Shown piece after piece: positions 42,612-53,332 of a stretch of 64,000 nucleotides of DNA. A program made the position numbers and the translations under genes. The notes under the pieces were generated by a model. That model was not told the DNA's origin. It did not search any database and saw only the letters and a list, made by a program, of their open reading frames with translations. The stretch spans positions 228,949-292,948 of the forward strand of contig KQ964271.1 in assembly GCA_001566295.1 (NCBI GenBank), given 5' to 3'. Within the stretch, counting starts at the first letter, position 1. Every line of letters starts with the position of its first letter. This stretch comes from Microdochium bolleyi. Taxonomy: Eukaryota; Ascomycota; Sordariomycetes; Xylariales; Microdochiaceae.

Positions 42612-44164
42612 CTACTCTTCCGCCTTCCAGTGATACTGTGCTGCCGGATGGTCTGCTGGAGGCCTACTGATACCCTTCTTCCCATACAAGTTCTCGCGGT
42701 ACGTGCCCCCATCCACCGTGTAGTCGTCCCAGAACAAGCCCCTGCGGCGCAACACCGGCAGCAGATCATCAATGACGTCCTCGAAGGTTCCCGGCATGAG
42801 CGTGTAGGCCAGGTTGAAGCCGTCGACATCCGCCTCGGCCACCCAGCGCTCCATCTCGTCCGCGACATGCTCCGGCGTGCCGACCACCGTGGCCCCGAGA
42901 CCCCCGAGCTTGATGTGGTGCGCGACAGTGTGCTTGGTCCACTTGGGCACGCCCGGGCTGGCCTTCGACCAGCCCTCGACGGCCGAGCGGATCGCGTTGG
43001 ACTCTACGTGGCGCAGCTCCTCGTCGTCGCCGTACTGGGCGAGGTCGATGCCCGTCCAGCCGCCGAACAGCGCGAGCGCGCCCTCCTCGGAGCCGTACTG
43101 GATCAGGTCGTCGTAGCTCGCCTGCGCGGCCTCGGCCGTCGCGCCCAGGATCGGGCAGAAGAGCGCCAGGAACTTGATCGACCGCGGGTCCCGGCCGAAC
43201 TCGGCCGCGGCGAGCTGCCGGATCTCGGCGACGTTCTTGGCCACGACCGCGGGGCTGTGGCCCGCCACGAAGATGGCCTCGGCGTTGCGCGCCGCGAACT
43301 GCTTCCCGGCCTTGGAGGTGCCCGCCTGCATAATCACCGGCGTGCGCTGCGGCGACGGCTGGCAGATGTGCGGGCCGGGCACGGTATAGTACTGGCCCTC
43401 GTGGTTGATGGCGCGGACGAGCGCCGGGTCCGTGTACACGCCCCGCTCGCGGTCGAGCTTGACGGCGTCGTCGCGCCACGAGGCCTGCCACAGCTTGTAC
43501 ATGACCTCGATGTACTCCTCGGCCAGCTCGTAGCGCTTGTCGTGCAGCGGCTGCTCGGCGTGCCCGAGGTTGCGCGCCGCCGAATCGAGGTACCCCGTTA
43601 CAATGTTCCACCCGACGCGCCCGCCCGTGAGGTGGTCGACCGTGCTCAGCCGCCGCGCGAGGTGGTACGGCTGCTCGTAGGTCGTCGCGACGGTCACGCC
43701 AAAGCCGAGGTTCCTCGTCGCGGCGGCCATCGCCGGGACCACGGCCAGGGGCTCGTTGACGGGCCATTGCGCGCCCGAGATGATAGCTGGGTCGGGGTTG
43801 CGCGGACCTTTGTAGACATCGTAGGCGCCCTGGGTCATTGGTGTTAGTGTTTACTCTAAGAAAAGGCAATGCGCACATGTAGGGACGATCTGAAAGATTC
43901 TTGAGATTTATATAGAGACGACAGATCAGCAGTACTCACCAGAACGTCGGCGATGAACATGCCATGGAACTTGCCCTTCTCGAGAAGCTTGGCCAGGTTC
44001 ACCCAGTGGTGGACGTTGTTGAAGTCCCACGACTTGTCCTTGGGGTGCCGCCACAGCCCCGGAGATTGATGACCGCTGCAGGACTCGACAAAGGCGCTGA
44101 TGATGAGCTGCTTCTTGGGCGACGGCGAGGAGCTCGCCTGAGGTGCTGGCTCGGCAGACGACAT
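42612..44164 (-). CDS. NtaA/DszA-type FMN-dependent monooxygenase (luciferase-like)
   Basis: Two exons, 44164-43940 and 43829-42612, join in phase to 480 residues; the 110-nt intron has GTGAGT, a CTAAC branch point and CCAG. The N-terminus reads KQLIISAFVESCSGHQSPGLWRHP and FHGMFIADVL, and the body has GVTVATTYEQPYHLARRLSTVDHLTGGRVGWNIVTGYLDSAARNLG, ERY-like AEEYIEVMYKLW and RTPVIMQAGTSKAG, all typical of the two-component flavin monooxygenases that include nitrilotriacetate and dibenzothiophene-sulfone monooxygenases. These take FMNH2 from a separate reductase and often release nitrogen or sulfur from organic compounds. Fungi commonly carry several. No signal peptide. It shares a divergent upstream gap with the Dur3-type gene, hinting at related control. 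Confidence 0.92.
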
Positions 44165-45244
44165 GATGAGAGATGGTTTGCCGTGGCGATGTTGTAAGTT
44201 CTGGAGCTGTGCCTGGGTATGCTCACAGAGGGCAGTGACTTCTAGGAAAGTTCCAGCCCTTTTTGACGAGCGCCTGGACCGCGACGCGACTTTGCGACCC
44301 TAGACACCTTTCTGGCTTCTGCGGGGGACAAACGTCACACGACAACGTGGGCAGACATGCATGCTATCTGCCGGGGTCCAATGATGCCATTGAGTCTGTT
44401 TTGGCGGAATCGGCACTCGGAACATGAACGATCGGCAGTCTCAGCATCTCCCACATCGAGGCATGGTGCAGTTGGCTAGTAGGATCCCATGCATCAGACT
44501 CATGCTGGAGCACGAAGAAGCCATGGGGAGTTGCGTGCTGTCCCTGAGATGAAGAGCCAGCAGCCAGGCTAGCCGCTTCGGGCAACCTTTCAAAAACAAG
44601 CCCGTCTTCCCTGAGGTTGAGTGCCACGGGTTGAGAGCAGGCGCATGTGTAATCAGTAGCATGTCACATTGGTTCCGATTCCGGATACACGCAATTCAGT
44701 ACAAAAAGATCCGGCGCCTCAGTGTTACGTGGTCTTCATGGTCGCGTGGGGGCCGGATGATACCGGACAGGGATCGTCCTGTGCTGCAATCACGAAGACA
44801 CCATCTCGAATGGCGTGATAACGACTTGATGAGGGGAACGCCATCACCGGCCACCACACAAAAACAACTTTTAGAATCGAATTGAACGCCTCCTGGTTGG
44901 GTATGGGACCGGACTCGCTGCCCGCACACCGTTTTATCATGCGTGGAAACTCTCTCTCAACGGCGGCGTGGATGAGCACAAAGATCAACAGGGGATGGAT
45001 GACCATGGCGAACAACCCCCAATTCTTGCACCATCGAAGCTAAGAACATGTTATCAAAGCCCGGCCATTTATCGCAGTCGGGTCCCGAGGAGCTGGGCCA
45101 ACTTCAAGCTGTATTGTGTCGACGTTGGATAGCTATAAACACAGAGTGGTCAACGGCACCACCACTGTCAAGCCGACTGCGGCGTCTCTTCTCCCCTCGA
45201 CTGCATAGTCAGAGTACTTTTTGCCTACTCGTGCTCAATCGCAA
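44165..45244. other. Divergent promoter region with several GATA sites
   Basis: The gap between the monooxygenase start (minus) and the urea-transporter start (plus). It has HGATAA-type sites on either strand at 44816-44821 (TGATAA), 44934-44939 (TTATCA), 45051-45056 (TTATCA) and 45069-45074 (TTATCG). AreA/Nit2-type nitrogen regulators bind such sites. No gene. Confidence 0.6.
45134..45139 (+). promoter_or_regulatory. TATA box of the urea-transporter gene
   Basis: TATAAA, 111 bases before the ATG at 45245. Confidence 0.5.
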
Positions 45245-47595
45245 ATGTCGCAACTAATCGCCCGAGATGCGGGCGCACCCCTGCCCCAGGGTGCGGGCTA
45301 CGCCGTGGTCGTTGGCATCGGCTTCCTCATCGCCTTCGTCATGGTGTTCGTGACGCACATCCTCAAGAAGACCGTCGGCGAGGACAACAAGACGAGCGAG
45401 ATGTTCGTGACCGCGAACCGGAGCGTCGGGACCGGCCTGACTGCCTCGGCGGTCATCTCCTCATGGCTGTGGAGTACCGCCATGCTGGGAAGTGCACTTG
45501 TCGGGTACAACTTCGGAGTTGCTGGGCCCTTTTGGTTTGCTGCTGGGTACGTTGACTTCCTCCTCCATCGCATCTGCCAAGACCTCGCTGCCATTGCAGA
45601 CAGCACACTGACTCCATACGTCGCTGCAGGTGCTCCCCAATGATCGTCTTCTTCGCGGTGCTGGGCATCTCCTGCAAGATGCGCATCCCCGAAGCCCACA
45701 CGCTCCTGGAGATTGTGCGCATCCGCTACGGCAAGGTCGGCCACATTGTGTGGATCGGGCTGTGCCTGATCAACAACATCATTGCCGTCGCAAACATGCT
45801 GCTCGGAGCCAGTGCCGCGATCAGCGCCCTGTAAGCCCCCATCTCCAGTTCATAAACCACGCGTCTACCAAATTTGAATCGTGAGCTCACACATTCCTCA
45901 AAAGCACTGGCATGCACGTCATTGCCGCGACGTTCCTCCTCCCCGTCGGAGTCATCCTCTACACATTTGTTGGAGGCATCAAGGCGACGTTCCTGACCGA
46001 CTATTTCCACACCTTTGTCATCACAATCATCATCTGCTTCTTTACCATCCAGACATTTCTCGTCCCCGAGATTGGCTCGCTGGGTGGATTGTACGACCTC
46101 ATCGAGAAGGCCGGGCAGAACTTCCCCGTGGCGGGCAACCAGAATGGGTCCTATCTCACGATGACCAGCAAGGATGTAAGTTCGTCACAAGCGGACGGGG
46201 TGGCACGCGAGAAAGCTAACACAGACCCAAAACCCGCAGGCCATCCTGTTCGGCATCATCCACCTCCTCGCCAATTTCGGCCTCGTCATCATGGACACGG
46301 GCTTCTTCGCCAAGGCGTTCAGCGCCGCGCCCGAGGCCGTCGTGCCGGGCTACATTGTCGGCGGAATCGCCTACTTCGCCATCCCGTGGTGCCTCGGCAC
46401 GCTCATGAGCTTCGCGGCGCTCGCGCTCGAGGACACCCCGCGCTTCCCCACGTTCCCGGACCGCATGACCTCCCAGGAGGTCTCCAACGGGCTGGTCCTG
46501 CCTTACGCGGCGGTCGCGATCGCGGGCAAAGGCGGCGCGGCCGCGGTGCTGCTCATCATCTTCATGGCCGTGACGTCGACCATCTCGGCGCAGGTCATCG
46601 CCGTGTCGTCCATCATCGCGTTCGACATCTACCGGCAGTACTTCCGCCCGGCGGCGACGGACCGCGACGTGATCCGGTGGAGCCACATCGGCGTCGTCAT
46701 CTTCGGGCTCTTCTCCGCGGCCTTCTCGACCGCGCTGTACTACGGCAACGTCGACCTCGGCTGGACCCTGTACATGCTCGGCGTGCTCACGTGCCCGGGC
46801 ATCTTCCCGACCGTCTTCACCATCCTGTGGCGCAAGCAGTCGCGGCTCGCGGCCGTCGTGTCCCCCTTGCTGGGCATGGCGACGGGCATCGCCGTCTGGA
46901 TCGGCACGGCGTACGCCTTCTCCGGCGAGGTATCCGTCGCGTCGACGGGCAAGACCTTGCCCTGCATGTACGGCACCACGGCCTCCGCTCTCAGCCCGGG
47001 CCTGTACTCGGTCGTCATCACCTTGATCAAGCCCGACAACTTCCGGTGGGAGTCGTTCCGCGAGGAGAGGCTGGCGTTCACGCAGCAGCAAGCCGTGCCG
47101 ACACCTGGCGCAGGAAAGTCGGGTGAGGCCGCGGATGACGCCGCCGTTACATCGGTTCCTGTGGCGAAAGAGGGCAAGGCGGAATCTGCGGGGTCGTCCC
47201 AGTCCCAGTCCGACGACGAGGACCAGTCCGTCAGCAGCTACAAGCGGGACAAGATCAGACTGCGTCGCTGGGGGCGGATCGCGGCCATCTGGGCCCTCGC
47301 GACGTTCCTGGGCCACTGGGTGCTCTGGTAAGTGTTTTCTCCTCACGTACTTCTTTGACTTCGTCGGCATGATTATTTCAAGCGACATTGTGCTAACTGG
47401 ATTAACAGGCCACTGCCCATGTACGGCGCGGGTTACATCTTTGGCAAGGGCTTCTTCGAGGCGTGGATTGTCGTCGCCATCATCTGGGTGTGGGGTACCA
47501 TGCTCGTGGCCGGGTTCTTCCCCATCATCGACGGCTGGTCGCAGATCAAGGCTGTGTATCGGGGTCTCCGGGGCGGTGGAGGGTTCGCGAAGTGA
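45245..47595 (+). CDS. Dur3-type urea/H+ (polyamine) symporter, SSS family
   Basis: Five exons, 45245-45546, 45630-45830, 45905-46175, 46240-47327 and 47409-47595, join in phase to 682 residues. About 14-15 hydrophobic segments are visible. Signature stretches include GYAVVVGIGFLIAFVM at the N-terminus, SAVISSWLWSTAMLGSA, FAAGCSPMIVFF across the first intron, AHTLLEIVRIRYG, GGIKATFLTDYFHT and FMAVTSTISAQVIAVSSI, all matching the plant and fungal Dur3 branch of sodium-solute symporters. Dur3 imports urea (and in yeast polyamines) with protons at the plasma membrane and is normally under nitrogen control. The loop between the last segments is acidic/Ser-rich. The upstream region carries several GATA sites. 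Confidence 0.94.
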
Positions 47596-48206
47596 GGAAG
47601 TGCTGTGTTGACAGCGTCCTGTAGGACAACCTCAGCTATTGGAGTCCAATATGTGCTTTAAGTATACTTGGCACATAGTCTCTGGTGTGGAGCGTAGCTG
47701 ATGAATATCAACTCAATCCATGTGTCTCCGAGAGTGCATCATGTGATGCCGCTGCCAAGCAAGCCCGTCCTCTCAGACTGCGCTGTCGGAGCCGAGATCC
47801 GTGCGGTGGCATGAGAGCCCGCAGGGCGCAGCGCTTTAAATAGCACAGCCCGCCCCCGCAACACCACAACAGGGGGGTCGATCCCCTGCGTGACGTCACC
47901 CGCAGCCAATCGTGGTGTCCAGCGCGTGGCTTAGCTAAGCCTGGCCGGGATGGGACCTGCAACCTGGACGTGCTCGAACCACCTGCACCAAAGAAGGGAC
48001 AGCACTGCCTGTCAGCGGGGGCCTGGAGGATCACTGGAGGCCAGATCCTTCCGTCCTGCCTCATCAATATATCGCCAACCATCACTGCACCTGTCTGATA
48101 TCTCTTGGGGCCTTTGTTCCTCACACAGCCTGTGACCCTCGCGAATATTGTTGCGTCAAATCGCCCCCGGACTGCCATCTTTCTCTCGTCCGTCACAACT
48201 GCAGCC
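47596..48206. other. Intergenic, no gene seen
   Basis: The stretch separates the transporter's stop and the PPxY protein's start. The right half is C/T-rich, consistent with a promoter. No gene is supported. Confidence 0.45.
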
Positions 48207-49271
48207 ATGAGGAATCCCTTCTCGCACACGACGGCCCAGGGCGAGAAGCAAGGTCTCAATGCCCCGACACCCAACCACTGCAATAACCCATTCTTCCAGG
48301 CCATGGTACCCGCAACGGACAAGCCGCTTCCAAACGAGAAGCCTCACCCCCCAAGCCCAGGCGACCTCCCTCCTCCCTCATACGACGAGAGCGTCAGCAG
48401 ACCTCCTCTTCCTCCCCCTTCAGCCTTAAAACCCACAGCAGTGCCCACCGCCACACCACAGCGATCTTCCCAGGAAAGGCCAGCACCCCAGCAACAACCA
48501 TCACAGCAGTCACAGCAACACCACCACCCACCGCCGCCGCAGCAGCCGCGCTACTTCCTCCCGACAGAATGGTGCCTCTTCGGCGGCGGCTTCATGGAGA
48601 CGACCCTCATGCTCGCCGAGAACCCGGCCCGCCCCATCTACGCCGTCAGCCAGCACTCCGGCTGGTCCGGCAGCCCCGACGTCGTCCTGCACTGCGGGCC
48701 GGACCCGAGCATGCCGGCCCTCGCATCCGCCGAGAAGGGCTTCTCGACCATGGGGGCGAACCAGATCGTGCTGCCCGCGCTGCATCCCTTCGGGGGACCG
48801 GGTAGCAACAACAACGGCGGAGGCAGCATGGCCGTCGTCACCGAGGAGCTGGTCAACCAGTCCGGCTGGACGCCCAACATGGCCTTCTCCATCGAGGTCG
48901 GGCACCTCGACCCCACCGGGCGCTCCCCGCCGCCGCAGCGCGAGTGGTTCGAGTGGCGGCACTCGCGCGGCGACGCGGTGCTCGACCTCGACGCGGGCAG
49001 CTCGTACGGATACAAGCTCGTCCGGCTGTCCACGCGCCCGCCGCCGGGCGTCGACCCGGGCGCCGCGCAGTTCGTCGGCGGAGGGTACATGACGAGCAGC
49101 GGGGAGGAGGTGGTCGCCGTGTTCGCGCGGATACCCGCGAGCATGTCACGGCGCATGAAGTTCCGGTTCCTGGGCACCGGCGCGAGCGGGCTGCTGGGCG
49201 ACAGGTGGGCGCTCATGGCGGCGGTCACGGCAATCCGGATCTGGCAGCGGGAGGCGAGGAATCGGAGGTAA
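48207..49271 (+). CDS. Conserved-looking fungal protein with PPxY-type motif, function unknown
   Basis: A single-exon gene of 354 residues. Residues 1-110 are disordered, with Pro, Gln, His and Ser runs, and hold DLPPPSYDESV, a PPxY-like ligand of WW domains such as those in Rsp5/Nedd4 ubiquitin ligases. From about residue 115 the protein looks folded (RYFLPTEWCLFGGGFMETTLML, PIYAVSQHSGWSGSPDVVLHCG, VVAVFARIPASMSRRMKFRFLG, LLGDRWALMAAVTAIRIWQREARNR) and beta-rich, as in small lipid- or membrane-associated domains of the tubby/scramblase-like type, but I cannot name a family with certainty. The ATG at 48207 is chosen because it follows a pyrimidine-rich leader and starts the frame's coding-like text. 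No signal peptide. Confidence 0.72.
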   Translation: MRNPFSHTTAQGEKQGLNAPTPNHCNNPFFQAMVPATDKPLPNEKPHPPSPGDLPPPSYDESVSRPPLPPPSALKPTAVPTATPQRSSQERPAPQQQPSQQSQQHHHPPPPQQPRYFLPTEWCLFGGGFMETTLMLAENPARPIYAVSQHSGWSGSPDVVLHCGPDPSMPALASAEKGFSTMGANQIVLPALHPFGGPGSNNNGGGSMAVVTEELVNQSGWTPNMAFSIEVGHLDPTGRSPPPQREWFEWRHSRGDAVLDLDAGSSYGYKLVRLSTRPPPGVDPGAAQFVGGGYMTSSGEEVVAVFARIPASMSRRMKFRFLGTGASGLLGDRWALMAAVTAIRIWQREARNRR

Positions 49272-49620
49272 CGAGTCGGATGACACAGAGGGACAGCGGC
49301 TTTGCTGAGACTTTTTTCAAGGAGTTGGGCAATGTTGGATTTTTCAAAGAGCGGAGCGCGGAGAGGAGCGCGGTGGTGGTGACCTGCAACTGGACCGGCT
49401 GTGCAGCGGTAGATCTCATGGTGTAAATAATGTTTTTATCCTGACTCGGAGTAGGATGACTACTGCTGCCTCATTGATAATCAAACTTCCGAGGTTCGTC
49501 TGGATACCTGCACAATATTCCCGGGAATTCCATCGAGAGGTATACGAGGAAGGCGTATATGTCGAGGTTCCTTCTTATGAAGGGATACGTGTTGGACCTC
49601 ACCACTCAACCACACAGGCA
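49272..49620. other. Convergent intergenic region
   Basis: The gap between the PPxY protein's stop and the 3' end of the minus-strand F-box-like gene. Nothing further is seen. Confidence 0.45.
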
Positions 49621-50416
49621 TCAAATGCTTGCCTCCCTGTCCGTTTTGAAACCAAATTCCGCCGCGACGCACGGGCGGCCCGTCCAAAGCTTGAGGTGAG
49701 GGAACCTCTCTCTCACGCAGTCGAACCAGAACACGCTGATTACGCCCACGAACTCGACGTCCTGCAGTGAAGGACAGGATAGGAATACCAGTGCGACCCT
49801 GTGGGATTCCCGGTTCGCTTCCATGTGGAGACTGGCGTCAGCGACAAGCGCGGGCTGCGGCACACTTGACCGTGACGCACAGGGTCTTGAGGCCGGAGAG
49901 CGCCCGCTGATGCCCGGAGTCGAGACTGTACTCTGGGCTCTTGTCGAAGGGCGACCGGAAGGGAGCAGCGTGGTAGACGTCCGGGTTGTCGATGCGGTAT
50001 TCCAGGTGGAGCCGCGTGATGCTTGATGCCGTGATGTGCGGTGGGAAAAAGATGGCGGCGCGTATCGCAATGTCCGTGCTCGCCGGGACGAGGGGGACGG
50101 TCCGCTCGTTGGTCAAGGAGAGCCGGAGCAGCTTCTGCGCGATCGGAGTGAGCTCTGCGGCAATCTGCTTGCAGGACTGTAACAGTGGCGGCATCTGAGT
50201 GTCGAACTCGATGAGGTACCGTCTAGCTGTTCCGTCGCTTGGCTGATGGTGAAACGTAACGGCTCCTGGCTTGTATAGCGGAATCGCGGCATCGTGAGGC
50301 GAGTATTGAATGTAGCTGATCGTGTAGAAGTCGTGGATCATGACTCGGATCTCAGGTGGCAACCGCGAGAGGAAGGTAGATTGTTTCTGGACGTGTGGTG
50401 CCATGCTTGAGGGCAT
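49621..50416 (-). pseudogene. F-box/2EXR-like family member with a broken reading frame (or a 49-nt intron)
   Basis: From ATG 50416 the frame reads STFLSRLPPEIRVMIHDFY, PPLLQSCKQIAAEL, ITRLHLEYR and LKTLCVTV, then hits TGA at 49838. The next frame continues the family text (PSLQDVEFVGV, HLKLWTGRPCV) to a stop at 49621. The plus-strand neighbour at 50906-51700 has the same blocks in one open frame, so the two are paralogs. One extra or missing base near 49868 explains the break. A 49-nt intron (donor GTGCGT, branch CTGAC, acceptor GCCAG) would also restore phase, but its branch point is very close to the acceptor and it would remove the LCVTV strand that the paralog keeps as LRITI. I favour a frameshift (mutation or sequencing error), without certainty. 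Confidence 0.6.
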
Positions 50417-50905
50417 TGTCTCGTGTTGGATGTCGCGGAGGGTTTTGGACGGAGGTGTGTTGGAGAGCGTGTCCGTTTTGTGGGTGGAAAGAGAGTCTGT
50501 GGATGCTGGCAGAATGTGGTTGTGGCAGAGTGTGGTGCAAGAAAACAAGGCATCGCTGAGATGATAGAGGCAGAGCAGGATATGGGGAGTGCCTGGCATG
50601 GGTCACCAGGCAGAGCTCGACAAGTGACACCGAGAACTGCCGCGAGCGGCTTCAGGAAAGCTTCACGTAACGTTCACCAGCTGCTCACACATTTCTCTAT
50701 ATTGTATTCGATGGTTTTCTATTGCAAGATCTGATACTCGTAGCAACCACGGATGCCAGAGTACGGTTGTCGCGCCTCCCGGGTAAGCTCAACAACCAAG
50801 GCACCTCTTTCTTCCTCGTCTTCTTACACCACCAGACTCTGGCCTTTCTGGTCGTCGCTTTACCGCATCTCGGCCACGATCCCACACCAGCACGCCCGCA
50901 GCACC
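50417..50905. other. Divergent promoter between the two paralogs
   Basis: The 489-base gap between the starts of two related genes on opposite strands. No gene or TATA box is clear. Confidence 0.45.
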
Positions 50906-51700
50906 ATGCCTCGCGTCAAGCAGCCAGCTTCGAGCTTTCTCTCGAAGCTCCCCGTCGAGCTCCGGGATGCAGTCTACGAGCACTACATGCTCAACTACGT
51001 CGAGAACGCTGCTGACACCATCGTCCGACCGGACCCCCGCCCCCCGCAATGCATGTGCTTCCTCGAGATCGAGGGCGAGGAAAACGGCGACAGCGACTCC
51101 CCGTCGTCCGGCCCTCCATTAGCTCGCACATGTAGGCAAGTCGCATCCGAGCTGGCAGCCACCGCAGCCCGCTTTCTCAAGATCACCATGAGCAGCGACG
51201 CCACGACCGCCTTCGTCGATGTCGAACGCCACATGAGGATGCAAGCATCCCTCCCTCGCCGCTGCACCTGGACCAGCGTCCGTTATCTGCACCTCGAGTA
51301 CCGCACGTGGTTACGCGATGGGGAGCACCGGCCCGTCGCTCTCGGCTGTCTCGGGGACAGCCTTGCCAGGCAGTATGGAGGCAGGCTCGTCAACCTGGAG
51401 ACCCTACGCATCACAATCATTTTGCCGCGGTTCATGCCCAGAACGGCCTGGGGCGTCGGCATTCTGCTTGTGGGCGCTACTGACTATACGCTGTCATGCG
51501 CCACGCCTTTTCTCAAGCTCCTGTCACTGCAGAGTGTCGAGCTCACGCGAGTGTTTAGTCAGCGCGGGATTGACGACATGTGCAGCGACCATCCCCACCT
51601 GCGCGTTTGGCGCGGCCGCCGGTGTGTGGACGGAGACCTCGGAATTGCAGACTGGGATGAGGTGAGGGAATACAGCAATCACGAGTTCGAGCTCTGCTGA
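50906..51700 (+). CDS. F-box/2EXR-like protein
   Basis: A single-exon gene of 264 residues. Near the N-terminus, SSFLSKLPVELRDAVYEHYML is an F-box-like or 2EXR-like helix pair, common at the start of many lineage-expanded Pezizomycotina proteins. The middle has PPLARTCRQVASELAATAARFL and VRYLHLEYR; the end has LLSLQSVELTRVF and HLRVWRGRRCV. The same set is present in the minus-strand neighbour at 49621-50416. No signal peptide or membrane segment. The start at MPRVKQ is chosen since the upstream 51 in-frame codons look like untranslated leader. Function is unknown; binding of Skp1 and a substrate would be the analogy. Confidence 0.75.
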   Translation: MPRVKQPASSFLSKLPVELRDAVYEHYMLNYVENAADTIVRPDPRPPQCMCFLEIEGEENGDSDSPSSGPPLARTCRQVASELAATAARFLKITMSSDATTAFVDVERHMRMQASLPRRCTWTSVRYLHLEYRTWLRDGEHRPVALGCLGDSLARQYGGRLVNLETLRITIILPRFMPRTAWGVGILLVGATDYTLSCATPFLKLLSLQSVELTRVFSQRGIDDMCSDHPHLRVWRGRRCVDGDLGIADWDEVREYSNHEFELC

Positions 51701-52519
51701 AGAACCGCCAGAACCGGGTGCTCTCGACGAAAATAGTCAGTTCTCAGAGATGACCGCAGGAAACGAACGGGAAAGGGGCTGATGTTTGGCAGTGGGAGAT
51801 AAGCACATGTGAGCAATGAAGCGTCAAGTCGCGAAGGATTGCCGTGTGCAAATGAAGGGCAGGCCGCACTCGCCGTGCACGACTTCTCACCTGCCATTGT
51901 GTTTATGCGTGTGTCGTTGCTCAAGAGTGCGTGCTCATCTGGTTAGACGCTGACAACGTTTCGCTTTTCCGAGTCTCGCCACAAATGTTTAGTCCCAGTC
52001 AACCAGATGTGTTCTCAAAGCCAACTTTCACTTCCCGGTACTGATACCATCGCCGTCTCCAAGCGGCCTCTGCCATTGTCCAATCACACTGCGAGAGTCG
52101 TACAGATACGCCGACGACAAGCGACGAGGTCAGGCTGCTGCTTGGTGATTGGCAGGGGGACAGCATATGTGGGGCCAGCTGCCACAAGCCTCCGTAGGCT
52201 CAGAATGATTCATCCGCCATCGGCACTAATCGGGCCTAGTGCCCTCTCACATCGCCCAGGTCGGCGCGTCTTGGCAGGTCTGAATCATCCAAGACAGCCT
52301 CTTTGCATCACAGTCTCGGAGACTTTTAGTTTCAATCATGATGGTAACCAGGCGAAGAGGAAAAGAGTATAAGTTATAGCTGAAGAACCGGCCCGGTGTC
52401 CAATCCGACTCCAAGACGTCATCAGAACACACTACAGCTTCGACTTACACAACCCTCCGGTTCCACAGCTTCGCGCTTACATAGCACAAACAACACCTTC
52501 ACAGCCTTCCTTTACCTTA
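51701..52519. other. Intergenic, no gene seen
   Basis: About 0.8 kb without a supported gene. The last 100 bases are C-rich, as expected for a leader of the next gene. Confidence 0.45.
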
Positions 52520-53332
52520 ATGGTCGGCGCAACATCCGGTGCAAGCTCTGCCTCCGCTGCCGCAATGATCCTCTTACAACAAGAGCAAGCTCACCATCTC
52601 GAAGCGCCACGCTCAACCATGGACAAGACCCACAGTCACAACCCCAGCGCGGACTATCCGCCCAGGACAGCCAGCCCGCTCTCGGACCCAGAAGACCCCT
52701 TCTACACCCATAATGAGACCACAGACTCGAGTTGGGACGACAGTAGCGATGAGTACGACGACGTCGAGTTCGGGCCCGATCCCCGCAGAGAACGGCCGGC
52801 GGGCCCACATCTCGTCATCGACACGGACACGATGAGGCTGCCCTCGGGCAGGATCATCTCGTCCCGGTCTGGCACAGGGGCGAGCGGTATATCACACACA
52901 CGACGACAGCAACGCCGGAGATCACCGCATCTCCTCGAGGAACAGGACGATCAGCAGCAGCAGCAGCCCCGATCAGGCCAGACTGCCCACACAACCTCAT
53001 CACGGTCGCCGACACCAGAACACGCCCTCGCCCCCAGCAGCACCACCACCACCACAGAAACCCTCTCCAGACGCGAAGCGAAACGCAACCGCGCCGTCAC
53101 GACGCAGTACCAGCGCTTGCGCCTCAGCGACCAGCAGACCGTCGCACGGCTACCCCTAGGCGAGCAGTGCGCCCTGCTCGCGACGACGCAGCGGGCTGTC
53201 GAGGGCGCGCAGCGCGAGGGCCAGCGGTTCACGGGCAAGATGGACAGCCTGGGCAATATCAAGGTCTCGGAGCGGTTCGTGAATGATGTCCCCGGGGGTA
53301 AGGCGCACAAGAATCGGTTCTTTGCGCGGTGA
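52520..53332 (+). CDS. Hypothetical protein resembling the C-terminal part of Rei1/ZNF622-type factors, without zinc fingers
   Basis: A frame of 270 residues; mostly disordered. Residues 60-90 are acidic (SDPEDPFYTHNETTDSSWDDSSDEYDDVEFG). Then HLVIDTDTMRLPSGRIISSRS resembles the LPSGR-x-x-x-x-RS element of Rei1/ZNF622-like C2H2 proteins, and the end (SRREAKRNRAVTTQYQRL, EQCALLATTQRAVEGAQREG, FVNDVPGGKAHKNRFF) has the charged helical tail of fungal relatives. The C2H2 fingers are not present in this frame and I found no upstream exon encoding them, so it may be a finger-less paralog. A polyglutamine run and a Thr run lie in the middle. The start could also be Met16 or Met34. Confidence 0.55.
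   Translation: MVGATSGASSASAAAMILLQQEQAHHLEAPRSTMDKTHSHNPSADYPPRTASPLSDPEDPFYTHNETTDSSWDDSSDEYDDVEFGPDPRRERPAGPHLVIDTDTMRLPSGRIISSRSGTGASGISHTRRQQRRRSPHLLEEQDDQQQQQPRSGQTAHTTSSRSPTPEHALAPSSTTTTTETLSRREAKRNRAVTTQYQRLRLSDQQTVARLPLGEQCALLATTQRAVEGAQREGQRFTGKMDSLGNIKVSERFVNDVPGGKAHKNRFFAR

Noticed and set aside
46216..47388. 390-codon minus-strand frame opposite the Dur3-type gene
   Set aside because: Arg/Gly/Asp-rich shadow; the plus strand has clear membrane segments and in-phase introns.
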